A stretch of DNA of 64,000 bases, taken from Phoma sp. XZ068. Lineage: Eukaryota; Ascomycota; Dothideomycetes; Pleosporales; Didymellaceae. This document shows, piece after piece, positions 32,739 through 42,736 of the stretch (its first letter is position 1; each line of letters starts with the position of its first letter). Location: the NCBI GenBank assembly GCA_004835665.1, contig RBKR01000012.1:682001-746000 (forward strand). The letters are read 5' to 3'. A program made the translations under genes and the position numbers. The notes under the pieces were generated by a model. It did not search any database. It was not told the DNA's origin and worked only from the letters and a program-made list of their open reading frames with translations.

Positions 32739-33465
32739 CTACCACACACTAGCCGTCTCAGTAACCCACTGCGTCCCACACTCCCCATGACAAAACCCCT
32801 TACAAACCCTCGTCCCCGTCACAGTCGGCGTAACACTACACCCGCTCACCGGCCCCGCAGGCACCGTCGTCGTACTCAGCACTATGCAATCCGGCGCCGG
32901 ACACCCCAGCGAATCCTCCGGACAGGTATTCGTCCCGCTCACACTGCGCGTATAACACCCTCGCGATGGCGTCGGCGTCGGCGTAGGCGTAGGCGTAGGT
33001 GTAGACGAAGGAGGTCCCGCACACGAACTCACGACCGTCCAACTCGTTGCGCAGCCTGTCGGACACGCGGTCGGGCAGGGCGCGTAGACTGTATCCGTTG
33101 CTGTGCGCGTGCAGCAGCTATCTGTTATGCAGGGCTGGGTTATTGTTGAGAGCGTCAAGCACGCGGGGCGGATGCATGTTGCGGCGTTGAAGGCGCAGGA
33201 GGACCAGGGCGCGGGAGCGTCGACGCGGGTGCTGAAGGAGGGGCAGTGGCGTGAGGCGAGTGTGGTGGTGGTTATGGTTGTGCGGATTATGGTGCGGTAG
33301 GTGCGTGTTACTGGTGTTGAGGCTGGGCAGGTTGTAGAGGAGAATGGAGGGGTGTAGGGGGGAATGGCGAGGGTGAGGGCGCTGGGGGTGTTAGTTTGCG
33401 TGAAGTGGTGGTGGGGAGAATTGGATGTACCAGAGGTTCAGGATGAGAAGGAGTGGTGAGTACAT
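32739..33465 (-). CDS. Secreted cysteine-rich protein with (TP)n linker
   Basis: Exons 33465-33431 and 33381-32739 (49-nt intron with CTAAC branch) give 225 aa. The signal peptide MYSPLLLILNLCALTLA is made only after splicing: the main exon has no ATG of its own and is preceded by a stop. The mature protein has about 25 cysteines, Thr-rich stretches (RTTITTTT), a (TP)6 linker near residue 150, and pairs such as PCPTACPTGCATSW. It resembles fungal extracellular or cell-surface Cys/Thr-rich proteins without a named domain. It converges with ynd1 (298 bp between stops). Function is unknown; an extracellular location is the only firm inference. Confidence 0.77.
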
Positions 33466-34137
33466 GATGATTTGCACGTTCTGCGGCGATGCTGAGTGTG
33501 CTTTTTTGAATTCGAGCTGGCCATGTTATGCTTCTTTAATACCTATTGTAGTTGCCTTTTGGAGATACCAGTTCATCTCGCGATGCAGTCGATGCGAGGG
33601 ATGCGAATACTCGTCATGGTCACCAGCTCAATCGAGGGCCAGGAAATCGCACTTGTGACACGCATGTTCGTATGTCTTCTTGGAATGTATCGAGGGTTCG
33701 AGTTGGAGGTCGAGCTGAGCGAGCATCCAGCCAATCGGCTGCTCAGTGGCTTTCGAACGGCCACACAGATGATGACGCTTGCCGGGAAACTATTGTTGCT
33801 ATTCTGAGCATCCTTGGACTGCAGATGGGACGGCTCGAAGTTCTTGGTAGTGTGGAGTGTTGTTGACGCCGTTGGATTGAACTCTCGTGTAGTTCATATA
33901 TGCCTCCAGATCGGTGTGTAGAGTTTAACGTGCTGTGCGTGTCCGCGCCGGCTCGCTCTCTTCTCCTGCGTTGCAACTGAGCCAAATACTATAATCTCAC
34001 TGTTGTACTGTAACTTTCACAGAGCTCTCAGAGACCATCGCATGAATGTATCAGCACAGCTCGTAGCCGCTTTCGATTCAAACGCCCTTAATGCCAGACA
34101 TATGTTACACGTATATACACTCCCTCATGAAGTTCGA
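33466..34137. other. Intergenic, nothing seen
   Basis: 672 bp between two minus-strand genes. Plus-strand ORFs of about 100 aa occur near 33496-33866 but lack motifs. Confidence 0.5.
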
Positions 34138-34773
34138 CTATGCGGCGGCGGCCTTCGGCTTCTTTGTTCCGTACTTTGACCTCGATGTGATCCTGCTTCC
34201 AACACCTCCCTATACTGCGTTAGCCAGCTGTTCGCCCGTTTTGACGTAATACGCACCAAATCGAGCGCTCCTCTAACCAAATGGTACTTCACACCGGGAC
34301 AATCCTGCGCACGCCCACCTCGTACCATAACGACCGAATGCTGCTGCACGTTGTGGCCTGTCTTCGTCAGCACTTGGTCTCAAATGTTCACGTTTTGCCT
34401 ATGACGTACCCTCGCCCGGAATGTATGCCGTGATAACCTTTCCTGTGCTCAGACGCACCCTAGCGATCTTCCTCTCGCCAGAGTTGGGCTTCTTGGGCTT
34501 CGTTGTGCCGACCTTCAAGCATACACCCTTGAGCTCTGGTCGGTTGGCAAGCTGCGGCGACCGCAGCTTTCGCGCCCTCTGTGATATCCTTCCTTGGCGT
34601 AGAACTTGGATCAATGTGCATTTGTTGGCGCGTGACGCGGGTGCAGGGCCGAGGGAGAGGCCAGCGAAGGCATTGTGGAGCGGCGTGGCGGAAATGGACG
34701 GTCGCGCAGCAATCAGAGGTGATTGCGCGAAGATGGAGGGCCTTACGAGGCGGCGGAGGAACTGGACAGGCAT
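34138..34773 (-). CDS. mrps12: Mitochondrial ribosomal protein S12 (uS12m)
   Basis: Exons 34773-34410, 34357-34257 and 34209-34138 give 178 aa. A basic, Ser/Ala-rich presequence of about 50 residues (MPVQFLRRLVRPSIF..) precedes the uS12 core: NKCTLIQVLRQGRISQRARKLRSPQL, then LKGVCLKVGTTKPKKPNSGERKIARVRLSTGK, YIPGEGHNVQQHSVVMVRGGRAQDCPGVKYHLVRGALD. This is the decoding-centre protein of the small mitochondrial subunit. The PNS loop and the VRGGR segment, both near-invariant in S12, are intact. Both introns are about 50 nt, GT..AG; skipping either breaks the motif. The C-terminus is SKYGTKKPKAAAA. Confidence 0.96.
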
Positions 34774-35112
34774 GGCGGCGGCGGTGTTGTCGTTGAGTCG
34801 TCGTGGGTGACAAAAGTTCGAGATGCGGCGCGATTGAATTGAGGATGACTAAGCAGGCGTCGATGCTCCCCTTCGAAGTCAAGAGCAATCTGCCTATGAA
34901 CACAGTCTCGCCGAGCGAAAGATATTCCTTGACAACTCTTTTACGTTCAATATATACACGTAACTATAGCTGGCCTTCAACATGATCTTGCGAGATCGTG
35001 ATTTTACTGGATGCGCTGCCGTTTAGGGGCTTTATCATTATAGTCGTCATCGTCAGCCCCTGCCTCAACATCCTCTCCTTCCTCCTCGTCTTCTTCTTCT
35101 TCCTCCTCATCC
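34774..35112. other. Spacer holding an acidic reading frame next to the Nudix gene
   Basis: 339 bp. On the minus strand a purine-rich tract here, in another frame than the Nudix C-terminus, reads as a long Asp/Glu run followed by KAPKRQRIQ and a stop at 35006-35004. See the corresponding finding. No other feature was seen. Confidence 0.4.
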
Positions 35113-35826
35113 TCATTCTCGTCTATTTCCGAGGTCTACAAGCCTCCGATCAACTTCCTCCTTGATGGCACCTTCTCTGGTCAAACCTTCGTACAGCGCC
35201 CATGCCGCCAGTGTCTTTGCATCTCTCACACCCTCCTTCCAGACATCGTCATAATACACCAGATGTAACGTGATGATTTCACCTTCTTGCCTCTGCCCTG
35301 TCAATGTGTCTCTGAACCCCTCCATCTCTGGGCGATCCAATTGCTGTGTAAAAGTAATGTAAGTCTAGCTTCAGATGGTACTGTTTGTTCTTGACGGGCT
35401 TACCTTCTCCCACAAGAAGATCGGTATGAAATCGTCTGATCCTCCATGACTCGAATACATCGAGTTTTGCATCGACGGGTCCCACATGTTGGAGAGTTGC
35501 ATCGCCAGTCCTGTGAGGTTAATGAGCTCAGATGCCAGGAGTGTGAACCCAGTCTCTTCTTGAATTTTCTCTGCTGCAGCTCCCACAAAAGCCTGGGAAT
35601 CATTTATCACACCAGCTGGTATTTCAAGGAACTTCAGGCTACCTGTCCGACCTTGTGCTTGGTCTATCATTATGACCCATTTCTCTTCTCTGGAGTCCTG
35701 AGGCCGTAGTATCATCAGAATCGCCGCACTACCTCCACGTAAGAAAAATGTACCCGGGAGGCAGTTCCCCATTAGGAGTTTAGAAACATAGCGCTCATTG
35801 ATTGCAGTAGTTTGAAGCGTTGTCAT
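35113..35826 (-). CDS. Nudix hydrolase (NUDT14-like), N-terminally short
   Basis: Exons 35826-35404 and 35343-35113 (60-nt intron) give 217 aa. The core matches fungal NUDT14/ADP-sugar diphosphatase-type proteins: LPGTFFLRGGSAAIL, FLEIPAGVIND, AAAEKIQEETGF, ELINLTGL, GGSDDFIPIFLWEK and DVWKEGVRDAKTLAAWALYEGL. The Nudix box keeps the metal-binding Glu-Glu (EETG) but the usual Arg-Glu before it is Glu-Lys. The family normally has about 80 residues before the FLRGG motif; here the first ATG leaves only about 30, and no upstream exon could be found. It may therefore be a 5'-truncated or divergent copy. Activity is uncertain. Confidence 0.75.
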
Positions 35827-36432
35827 GTTGAAGAAGGCGGGTTCCAAGTCTTGCCGTTGCTGAACGTGTTCGTGGGGAGATCTGGTGTTCCGTTGAACGA
35901 GTTAACGTTCCTCGGAACAAGTGCACTTCACATATGCTCGTTGCAAATCCTGAACACGACCGGGCTGCATGGACTTGCCAGCACTACATCTGGGACCAAC
36001 CTGCATTATGTCCATAGCATCAACAATGTGAGTGCGACAGTCTAAGAACAAGTCTCACCACGATCACATGCAGCAGAAGCGTGATGCAGCCATTAACTGA
36101 GCCAGCTTGGACTGAGGTTCTAGCGATATGCATATGGGTATCATGCATATGTGCATTATCGTGGAAAGTGTAACTCTCATTCATGGATGGATCAATGCCA
36201 TGTAATCTGGAAGCCCGGGGCTACGTGGCAAGCGACAGGGGTTACTTATGGCCTACCTTCGGCACCAGTTGTGTTATTTTAAACAACTCGGCCGGCTCCT
36301 CATTCGTACCATGACTTTTATAGAAGGTTTAGAATTTGTATTCAACAGGTCGAACCTTAATCGATCAAGACAAAGGTGAAACCACCTTGATAGCCTCCAC
36401 AATTCTTATTCCAATCACGCAGGCGCGTTGCA
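35827..36432. other. Divergent intergenic region, nothing seen
   Basis: 606 bp. No coding continuation of the Nudix gene was recognised. Confidence 0.45.
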
Positions 36433-38973
36433 ATGCTTTGCGACGTCTGCTTTCGCATGCTTCGACAGCAGGACGGTAAGCTGTGGAAAGGGAGCTTTGA
36501 CTTCCCTTTCCAGCACCACCAGGACCCACCGTCTCTTCAGCGTTCTGCAGAGATGACTTGTGGCATCTGTCGGGTGCTATACGAAGAATTACAGGACGCA
36601 GCGGCAATCATCTCACCCACAGATATCCAAAATATATCTGCATTGAATAATGAAAATCGAACGGCACATAATAGTGCTGGAAAGAGCGGTGCATGCGAAG
36701 GCTCCCATTCAGGCAGCTCGAGTCAACAGATACTTGCTGCAGATACACGGGGCCTGCTCTTCAGCATTTCGGCAATGTTGTATGTGCTTGATCACCCTAG
36801 AGTGAAGGACCTGTATCGCCTGGACTTCAAGTTGCAATATGATCATATTCGAAGCGGACGAATGTTTGTACTTCAAAAGACCGGTAAGACTACCAAGTCC
36901 CACGTTTAATGTCGTGCTCAGACTGATATCTAGGCTCGAGCGACCCAACTTTCCGAACGCCTCTTTCACATAGTACATCATCCGATGAGGTTTACAACTT
37001 AGTCTTGGAATGGATGTCAAAATGCTGAGATAAATGCAAATCACGCTGCGGAGCTGTCGGCCAAAAGTCCCCTGATTGGTATCCCGCACGCCTAATCAGC
37101 CTAGAGGAGTTTAAAGGGACAGATTCATTCGAAGATACGATCAGAAACAGAAGTTCAGAGATATCAAACGTAAAAGTCAGATTGGTAGAGACGGAGGGGT
37201 GGACAAACGAAAGTTTACAGAAAGACAACCGCTATGTAACGCTCTCACATTGCTGGGGCCAAGGTGGAACGACCCAATTCAAATTGACCTCGGAGAACAT
37301 CGAAGAAATGAAAGTGGGGATACAACTGAGCAGCCTACCGAGAACGTTCCGACAAGTGATAGTATTCGCTGCACGATTGCCTCGTGTAGGTTGGATTGAC
37401 TCTCTGTGTATCAAGCAAGAAGATAAGATAGATTGGCTCAAGCAGTCAGCCTCCATGTACAGAGTCTACAGCGAGACCTTTCTGAATCTCTCTGCCACTG
37501 ATTCCTCCGACAGTCAAGGTGGACTCTTCAGGCCCAGAAATCCCGACCTTCTGTCGGCTGACAAAATTACGCTCAATATTCAAAACCTACCTGGCGCACA
37601 TCCTACCCCTTCTAAGAAGCTAAAGAAAGGCCTCAAGCGTAGTATCAGTGCCGTCAAACAAGATACACTCGAGATTGAGGCGGCAAGTGCCTCCAGTTCA
37701 CAGGCACAGTCAAGACCTGGTTTGAGCAAGGACAGCGACACTCCGCCAACCGAAACTCAAATCCTGAAACCTTGCACGATATTCGATGCATCTTTCTGGT
37801 CCAACCGCGTTGACAATGCGCCAGTGAATCGAAGAGCTTGGGTATTGCAAGAACGCCTCATGTCGCCAAGGGTCCTACACTTCTGTCGCGATCAAGTAGC
37901 GTGGGAATGCTGCGGTTTCGATGCTGCAGAAGTCCTACCTGAAGGCATGCCGAACTTTCAGCTGACGTCCGAAGGGGTCTCGGAAGAAAGCCGCCTGAAA
38001 GGACTCGAGGTCAAACAAGATGGCAAGCGCCTTCGCATCTTTCGACTCAATGGCCGCAAAGATCCAGATAAGCACATGCGACCAAAGATTTTTGCCCTGG
38101 AGCTGTGGCGCCGCATAGTTGAGGTCTACTCAAAAACTGCCATCACCAAGGACGATGATAGCCTGATTGCTCTTTCTGGTATGGCAAAGCTGATGACCGA
38201 AAAGATCGGGTCCGTGAAAGAGCCTGCTAAGTACGCTGCTGGTCTCTGGGAAGATTATCTCGCCAGTCAGCTGCTTTGGCGGGTTGAGTCAGTGTGGCGA
38301 GAGGAAGGCGGAAGATTTGAAAACTTGTCAACATCACCGGCGGACTATCGCGCCCCTTCTTGGTCGTGGGCAGCCGTGAACTCCGACAAGAGCCACGGTA
38401 TAATATGTGCTGACATTACCGATGAGGATCTTTACATCCAGATCCAGGAAGTATATGTGAATCCTCGAGATAAGAACAACGTTTACGGGATAGTACAGAG
38501 CAAAGGCACTTACCTCGACATGTGGGGGAAGTTGCGGAAAGTTGTGCTCTTCCGCACAGAGCCTTTTGTCAAAGGTCGACTTGGCTGGCGCTTGATTGAC
38601 GGAGGCGAGCTGTGGTCCAAGGAAGAGCATTCAAACGTCTACCTTGATTGTCCAGCAGAAGACGCCAAGAACCCCATGTTCAGCCCCGACCAGGGTATAT
38701 CTTACGTTGATATGAACGTCTATGTTATTCCAGCTGCCAAGGGACCTCGCACACGTCTAACGAGAGCAAATACCTAACATGCCTCTAGTACAGCATTATC
38801 CATACCACGAGGACGGACCAGCCTTCAAGCGTATTGGGATTACGAAGTTGAGCCCTTGGGCGGATAGCAAGACAATTTCTGATTTACTGACCGTGGTACC
38901 GAGCGATATGCAAAACAACGAAAACTTGAAATATGATGCAGAGATGGGAATGCATAATATCCGTCTCATATGA
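36433..38973 (+). pseudogene. HET-domain protein gene interrupted by an in-frame stop
   Basis: The gene reads as a typical HET protein: N-terminal LCDVCFRML..CGICRVLYEEL (Cys-rich leader), a 50-nt intron (36884-36933), then EVYNLVLEWMSKC, a TGA at 37026-37028, and in the same frame DKCKSRCGAVGQ..WYPARLISLEEF. HET blocks follow: YVTLSHCWGQ, VGWIDSLCIKQED, ESVWRE-type C-terminal features and SWSWAAV. The stop falls inside the conserved W..C..C..WYPxRLI leader, so a codon change such as CGA to TGA is more likely than an intron. Near the 3' end, family-like sequence (KRIGITKLSPW) continues in another frame to 38973; it can be joined only by a 34-nt intron (38755-38788, CCTAACATGCCTCTAG end). Without readthrough the product would be about 180 aa without a HET domain. 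Confidence 0.72.
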
Positions 38974-39581
38974 GATGGATCACCTAGGTACGTCGACCGA
39001 TGAACATGAACATCCACTCATATGAAGCACAAGAAGCAGGACTTACACGGAGTAGGATCACAAGGTTATCAATTATGCTGGAATTTCAAGGAACGAAGAT
39101 GTAATTACTTCTGGCTGTCCAGTACGGGTTGAAGTTTCTATGGGTTGGAGGTGGTCCTTGTCGTTGTTTGGTGCCATGCACCAACAAGGTATACCAACTC
39201 TTCTATTTGAGAAGGTAGAATCTAAAATGGTGGACACTGAAGGTCACCGCGGGAACAAATGGCTCGTATCCAGAAACTTTAATGAATGACGCTGGGTGTT
39301 TGCGCAGTGACAATTGGGAACGTGCTTCCCGCAGCCGAGGTACAGGGGAGTCCAGGGTTGAAGCTTGACGCCATCGGAACGCGCTTTAACACCAATGCTC
39401 CTGACTACCAACCAACTCATGATGTTATGATCTTCTTCGTTTGCAATATACCCCTGTCTCTATAGTTTCCAATACCTGCGCATAGCAACATCTCGTTCAC
39501 CACATCCTGCTCATGAGTCGTCCGCCTTGAGTACCTTTACCAATTGATGCAGACGCGCGCGTAGCTACTTCCCCATTCACG
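38974..39581. other. Intergenic, nothing seen
   Basis: 608 bp. A half-matching CACCTAGGTAC element lies at 38981-38991. It probably includes the acyltransferase promoter. Confidence 0.45.
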
Positions 39582-42100
39582 ATGCCCTCCTCCAAAGGCC
39601 GCAAGTCGTCCCATTCGCGTGCCAAAACGTCCGAATATGCGCCCGATCTCAGTATCACCGCCGCCGACGATGTGCACCTCCACGCCGCCGGCTACAACGA
39701 GTCACCCGACCGAGGCCTCATAAACAGCTATGCGCGTTTTCGCTCGTCTCCACTCGACTTCATCCGCGAAGTGTCGCTGCAATTCTCTGGCACAGGATGG
39801 CGCTCGTTCGACAACCACGTTGGCCAGCCCGAGTTCTACTCCGGCTTCTCGGAGGACATGAAGACGCGGGTGCTCAACAACCCCATGCTTGTTGCCAAAG
39901 TGCGAGAGCTGGCAGAGAGGAGAGTCGAGGTGGAAGCCAAGGAGGGCTTGTTGGGAGTCGAGGCACAGAACAGCTGCGCTGTAGGGGAGAAGGACAAGAG
40001 GGCAAAGAGGAAGACACAGATTGAGGAGTCGCTTTTGGAAGTCAGTGAGACATGGACAGACGGCATGATCTGCAAGATGGAGAGCAAGAACTTCATTCGC
40101 GGCGCATACTACCTGGCAACCCAGCTCCTGACAAGAGCATACCACCAGGGCGTGCACGTCTCCAGCGAGGAAGTACTGCGGTTGCGCACCGTGGCCGCCG
40201 AAGCTGCGCGGAAGAAGCACTCGATCATCTTCCTACCATGTCACCGCTCTCATGTCGACTATGTCTCGCTGCAGATCATCTGCTACCGCCTAGGCCTTGC
40301 ACTGCCCACTGTTATTGCAGGCGACAACCTCAACTTCCCTGTCGTGGGCTCCTTTCTACAGCATGCAGGAGCTATGTGGATACGGCGGAGCTTTGGAGAC
40401 GATCAGCTATACACAACCCTTGTGCAAGCCTACATCGACACTTTATTGCAATGCGGATACAACCTCGAGTGCTTCGTGGAAGGAGGCAGGAGCCGCACCG
40501 GCAAGCTTCTACCTCCCAAATTTGGTATCTTAAGCTATATGCTCGATAGTGTGGCAAGCGGCCGGGTCGAAGATGCCATTATTTGCCCAGTATCGACACA
40601 GTATGATAAGGTCATTGAAGTCGACTCGTACATCAGCGAGCTTCTCGGCCAGCCGAAACCGAAAGAGAACCTGATGGACTTCCTATCGTCATCTTCAGTG
40701 CTGTCACTCAAGCTTGGACGCGTGGATGTCCGCTTCCACGAGCCTTGGTCACTACGGACGTTCATCAATCAACAACGCGAACGAACTAGTAAGCTACCGC
40801 AACAGCTCGATTCAAAAGAAGATCGCATTCGGCTGTTACGAACACTTGGGTACAAAGTGTTGTCTGAGATCAACGATGTATCAGTGGTCATGCCTACTGC
40901 GCTGGTTGGCACAGTTCTGCTGACGCTCAGAGGGCGTGGAGTAGGCAAGACTGAGCTTATCCGCAGAGTAGAATGGCTGTGCGATCGTGTTCGTGCTCAA
41001 GGCGGTAGAGTCGCGCATTTCGGCAACCTGCCTACAAGTGTTGTGGTGGATCGAGCGCTCGAAGTGCTTGGCCCAGGGCTTGTAGGACTTGTGCCTGGGT
41101 TGCCGGAGGACACCTACTACGCTGTTGATCGGTATGTCCTGATTCCCAGATTTCAATCTCAGCCACTGACACTTACTCTAGCTTCCAACTCTCCTTCTAT
41201 CGCAATATGACGATCCACCTCTTCATCCTCCAGTCTCTTGTCTCCGCTGCCCTCTACACCACTGTCAAACGTGGTGGCGCCCCTGAGTCTCAGCGCATAT
41301 CATATGGCGACCTGCACGCCCAAGTTGGCTTCCTGTCCCAACTATTCCGCGGCGAGTTCATTTTCCCAACAGAAGGCCTCGACTTTAATCTCGCACGCAC
41401 AATCTCCGGTCTCGAAAGCGATAACGTCATCAGAGTGACTCGCGACGCTGAAGGTATCATCGAATACGTTGAATTGAGCAATCAGGAGAGGGAGAATGGC
41501 CGCGAAAACTTCGACTTCTACTGCTTCCTGATCTGGCCTTTCATCGAAGCCGCATGGCTCGGTACCATCTCACTTATGATGCTTACACCACCCCTTACCA
41601 ACTCCTCCCAATCGATCACAAACGAGAGGTGGCTCGACATGAAGCGCGTCCAAGACCGCTCCCAAGTTCTCGGCAAAACGCTGTACCACCAAGGCGACCT
41701 GTCATACTACGAAGCCGTCAACAAAGAAACGCTCAAGAACTCGTACACACGATTTGAGGAGGAGGGCATGATCATTGTAGCAAAGTCAAAGACCGCAAAA
41801 GCACCCACCACAATCCGCCTCTCAGACGAATGGATGCCTGTGAGAGGCGCCAAAGGTATCATTGCAGACGGACCGCTGTGGCGCTTTGCTGAACGCATCA
41901 GTGCTAGCAGGAGAGAGGGCAAGAATAGACGGGATGGCGCGACGGTGCAGACGAGGGTGCTTAGTTTGGTGGATATTGTGGGCGAAGGGCTCTGGGCGGA
42001 TGCTGCATTCAATAAGAAAAACGTTGAAGAGCAGGAGATGGGGAAGGCTAAGAAGAAGGGTAAAGGGAGGGTGAAGAGGGGGGCGATGGCGAGGTTGTAA
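39582..42100 (+). CDS. Dihydroxyacetone-phosphate/glycerol-3-phosphate acyltransferase (PlsB-like), peroxisomal
   Basis: Exons 39582-41131 and 41182-42100 (50-nt intron) give 822 aa. All acyltransferase motifs are present: HRSHVD (HX4D, His221-Asp226), GAMWIRRSF, FVEGGRSRTGK (about 298-308) and CPVSTQYDK. The length and order fit the DHAPAT/GPAT1 (PlsB) class, which makes acyl-DHAP or lysophosphatidate, the first step of ether-lipid or phospholipid synthesis. The protein ends GAMARL after a basic KKKGKGRVKR stretch; ARL fits the PTS1 consensus for peroxisome import. An inserted, charged region lies around residues 110-150. No membrane segment was obvious. The start is the first ATG, MPSSKGRKSSH. 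Confidence 0.92.
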
Positions 42101-42736
42101 ATACTTGTAATTGAGCAAAGACGATGTTCGAACGATAAAGGTCATGTCTAGATGACATTGATTTGTGCTAGACGTGTGCTTTGGTGTATTTTAGGGCGGC
42201 CATTGAGTATGGTAATGCAAGGGAAAGAGCATCATAGATGGTGTTTAACGCTTGGTCTTTTGCCATCGTTTCCTATGCACCGTTATCGTCAACAGAACAA
42301 GAAACTATCAATTCCAGATATTTACATCCATGTGATACATCAAACCCAGTAAACACCAAGAGTCATACGAGCATTATGCAGGCAACACCCGCCTTTCCAT
42401 GGTCCCCGTGGACAGATCTAGTAGCCATGCAGTCAGACTCACCGCAACCCATCCTTTGCACAGTTTTCCGGCGAGGCATTTACCCTTCCCATCACACACC
42501 TTCTATTCTCGTCACTTCATACAATATTTCACCCTCCCCGAGCGCCCATTGGCCGCATTCCACGGTCGCGGCAGGCAGAGATCCACTGTTCGGCAAGATG
42601 GCGCCTCACGCCGACGGCGTCCTGCTCGCAACGCCGAAACCAAGCACGCAAGCACCTTGCTCCCAAGACGTATAAAACTCGCCTCGCCCGGGTGCTTTCT
42701 AATGGTATCATCGCCTATTCGTTACATCTTTCCAAT
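42101..42736. promoter_or_regulatory. Intergenic, TATA box of the MFS gene
   Basis: TATAAA at 42671-42676, 61 bp upstream of the MFS ATG, in the plus orientation. The rest of the 636 bp shows no gene. Confidence 0.5.
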
